Part shown: positions 6,819 to 6,855 of the stretch, in pieces
How the letters are laid out: each line of letters starts with the position of its first letter
How positions within the stretch are numbered: the stretch's first letter is position 1
DNA from: Synergistaceae bacterium
Lineage (GTDB): Bacteria; Synergistota; Synergistia; Synergistales; Aminobacteriaceae
DNA length: 6,855 nt
Direction of reading: 5' to 3'
Assembly: GCA_022837505.1 (NCBI GenBank)
Contig: JALHFZ010000081.1
Location: 6,139 to 12,993 of the forward strand
The notes under the pieces: generated by a model
What the model was told of the DNA's origin: nothing
What the model saw: only the letters and a program-made list of their open reading frames with translations
Database searches by the model: none
Translations under genes and position numbers: made by a program

Positions 6819-6855
6819 CTAGTCGGCCCGGCCGATGGCGAGTTTTTCAACCACC
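6819..6855 (-). CDS. C-terminal tail of the upstream operon gene (cut by window); candidate HydC (NuoE-like) or HndB-like ferredoxin
   Basis: On the minus strand an open frame enters from the right edge and ends at TAG (6821-6819), giving the last residues VVEKLAIGRAD. It lies 15 nt upstream of hydB on the same strand, so it belongs to the same operon. In HydABC and HydABCSL operons the gene in this area is hydC, a NuoE-like [2Fe-2S] thioredoxin-fold protein, while related operons insert a small HndB-like [2Fe-2S] protein before hydB. The tail resembles the end of the HydB thioredoxin-like domain (EEHIYKGRPVERLMY), which slightly favours HndB. Eleven residues are too few to decide. Confidence 0.5.
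   Translation of the reverse strand, partial: VVEKLAIGRAD

Noticed and set aside
1..6855. CRISPR array, insertion sequence, tRNA or rRNA
   Set aside because: No regularly spaced repeats, transposase motifs, terminal inverted repeats or cloverleaf-like sequences were seen; nearly all bases are accounted for by the operon and the methyltransferase fragment.

Overview
The window carries most of one minus-strand operon for a cytoplasmic, multi-subunit, NAD-linked [NiFe] hydrogenase. Convergent to it is the 3' end of a plus-strand SAM-dependent methyltransferase gene. The G+C-rich sequence, dense iron-sulfur proteins and gene set suggest a strictly anaerobic fermentative bacterium. The subunit set resembles the electron-bifurcating NiFe-HydABCSL hydrogenase known from Acetomicrobium mobile (Synergistota), so a Synergistota-like host is my best guess. 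This taxonomic call is inference from gene content, not from a marker gene.

Layout, left to right. Positions 1-336 (+) are the C-terminal part of an ArsM-like (arsenite methyltransferase family) or related class I methyltransferase, cut by the window edge. Positions 337-526 are a non-coding convergent spacer. It holds a cluster of short, mutually exclusive inverted repeats (370-418) and a strong Rho-independent terminator (465-501) oriented to end the hydrogenase operon. The operon then reads right to left on the minus strand: the tail of an upstream gene (6819-6855), hydB (5010-6803), hydA (3012-4991), hydS (2470-3009), hydL (1000-2454) and a HycI/HoxW-type maturation endopeptidase (527-1003). 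Gaps between genes are 2-18 nt and hydL overlaps the protease gene by 4 nt, so one transcript is very likely. The promoter lies beyond the right edge.

How the genes work together. HydL (Ni-Fe site) and HydS (proximal [4Fe-4S] cluster) form the hydrogen-activating module. HydA, a HoxU-type ferredoxin wire joined to a NuoG/formate-dehydrogenase-like domain without an evident catalytic Cys, carries electrons to HydB. HydB holds the FMN/NAD(H) site plus an N-terminal [2Fe-2S] domain and a C-terminal double [4Fe-4S] ferredoxin domain. The protease removes the 25-residue C-terminal tail of HydL after nickel insertion. The other maturation genes (hypA-F) are not in this window. By homology the complex should interconvert H2 with NADH and probably reduced ferredoxin. 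The bifurcating assignment rests on architecture and on the published family, and has not been shown for this sequence.
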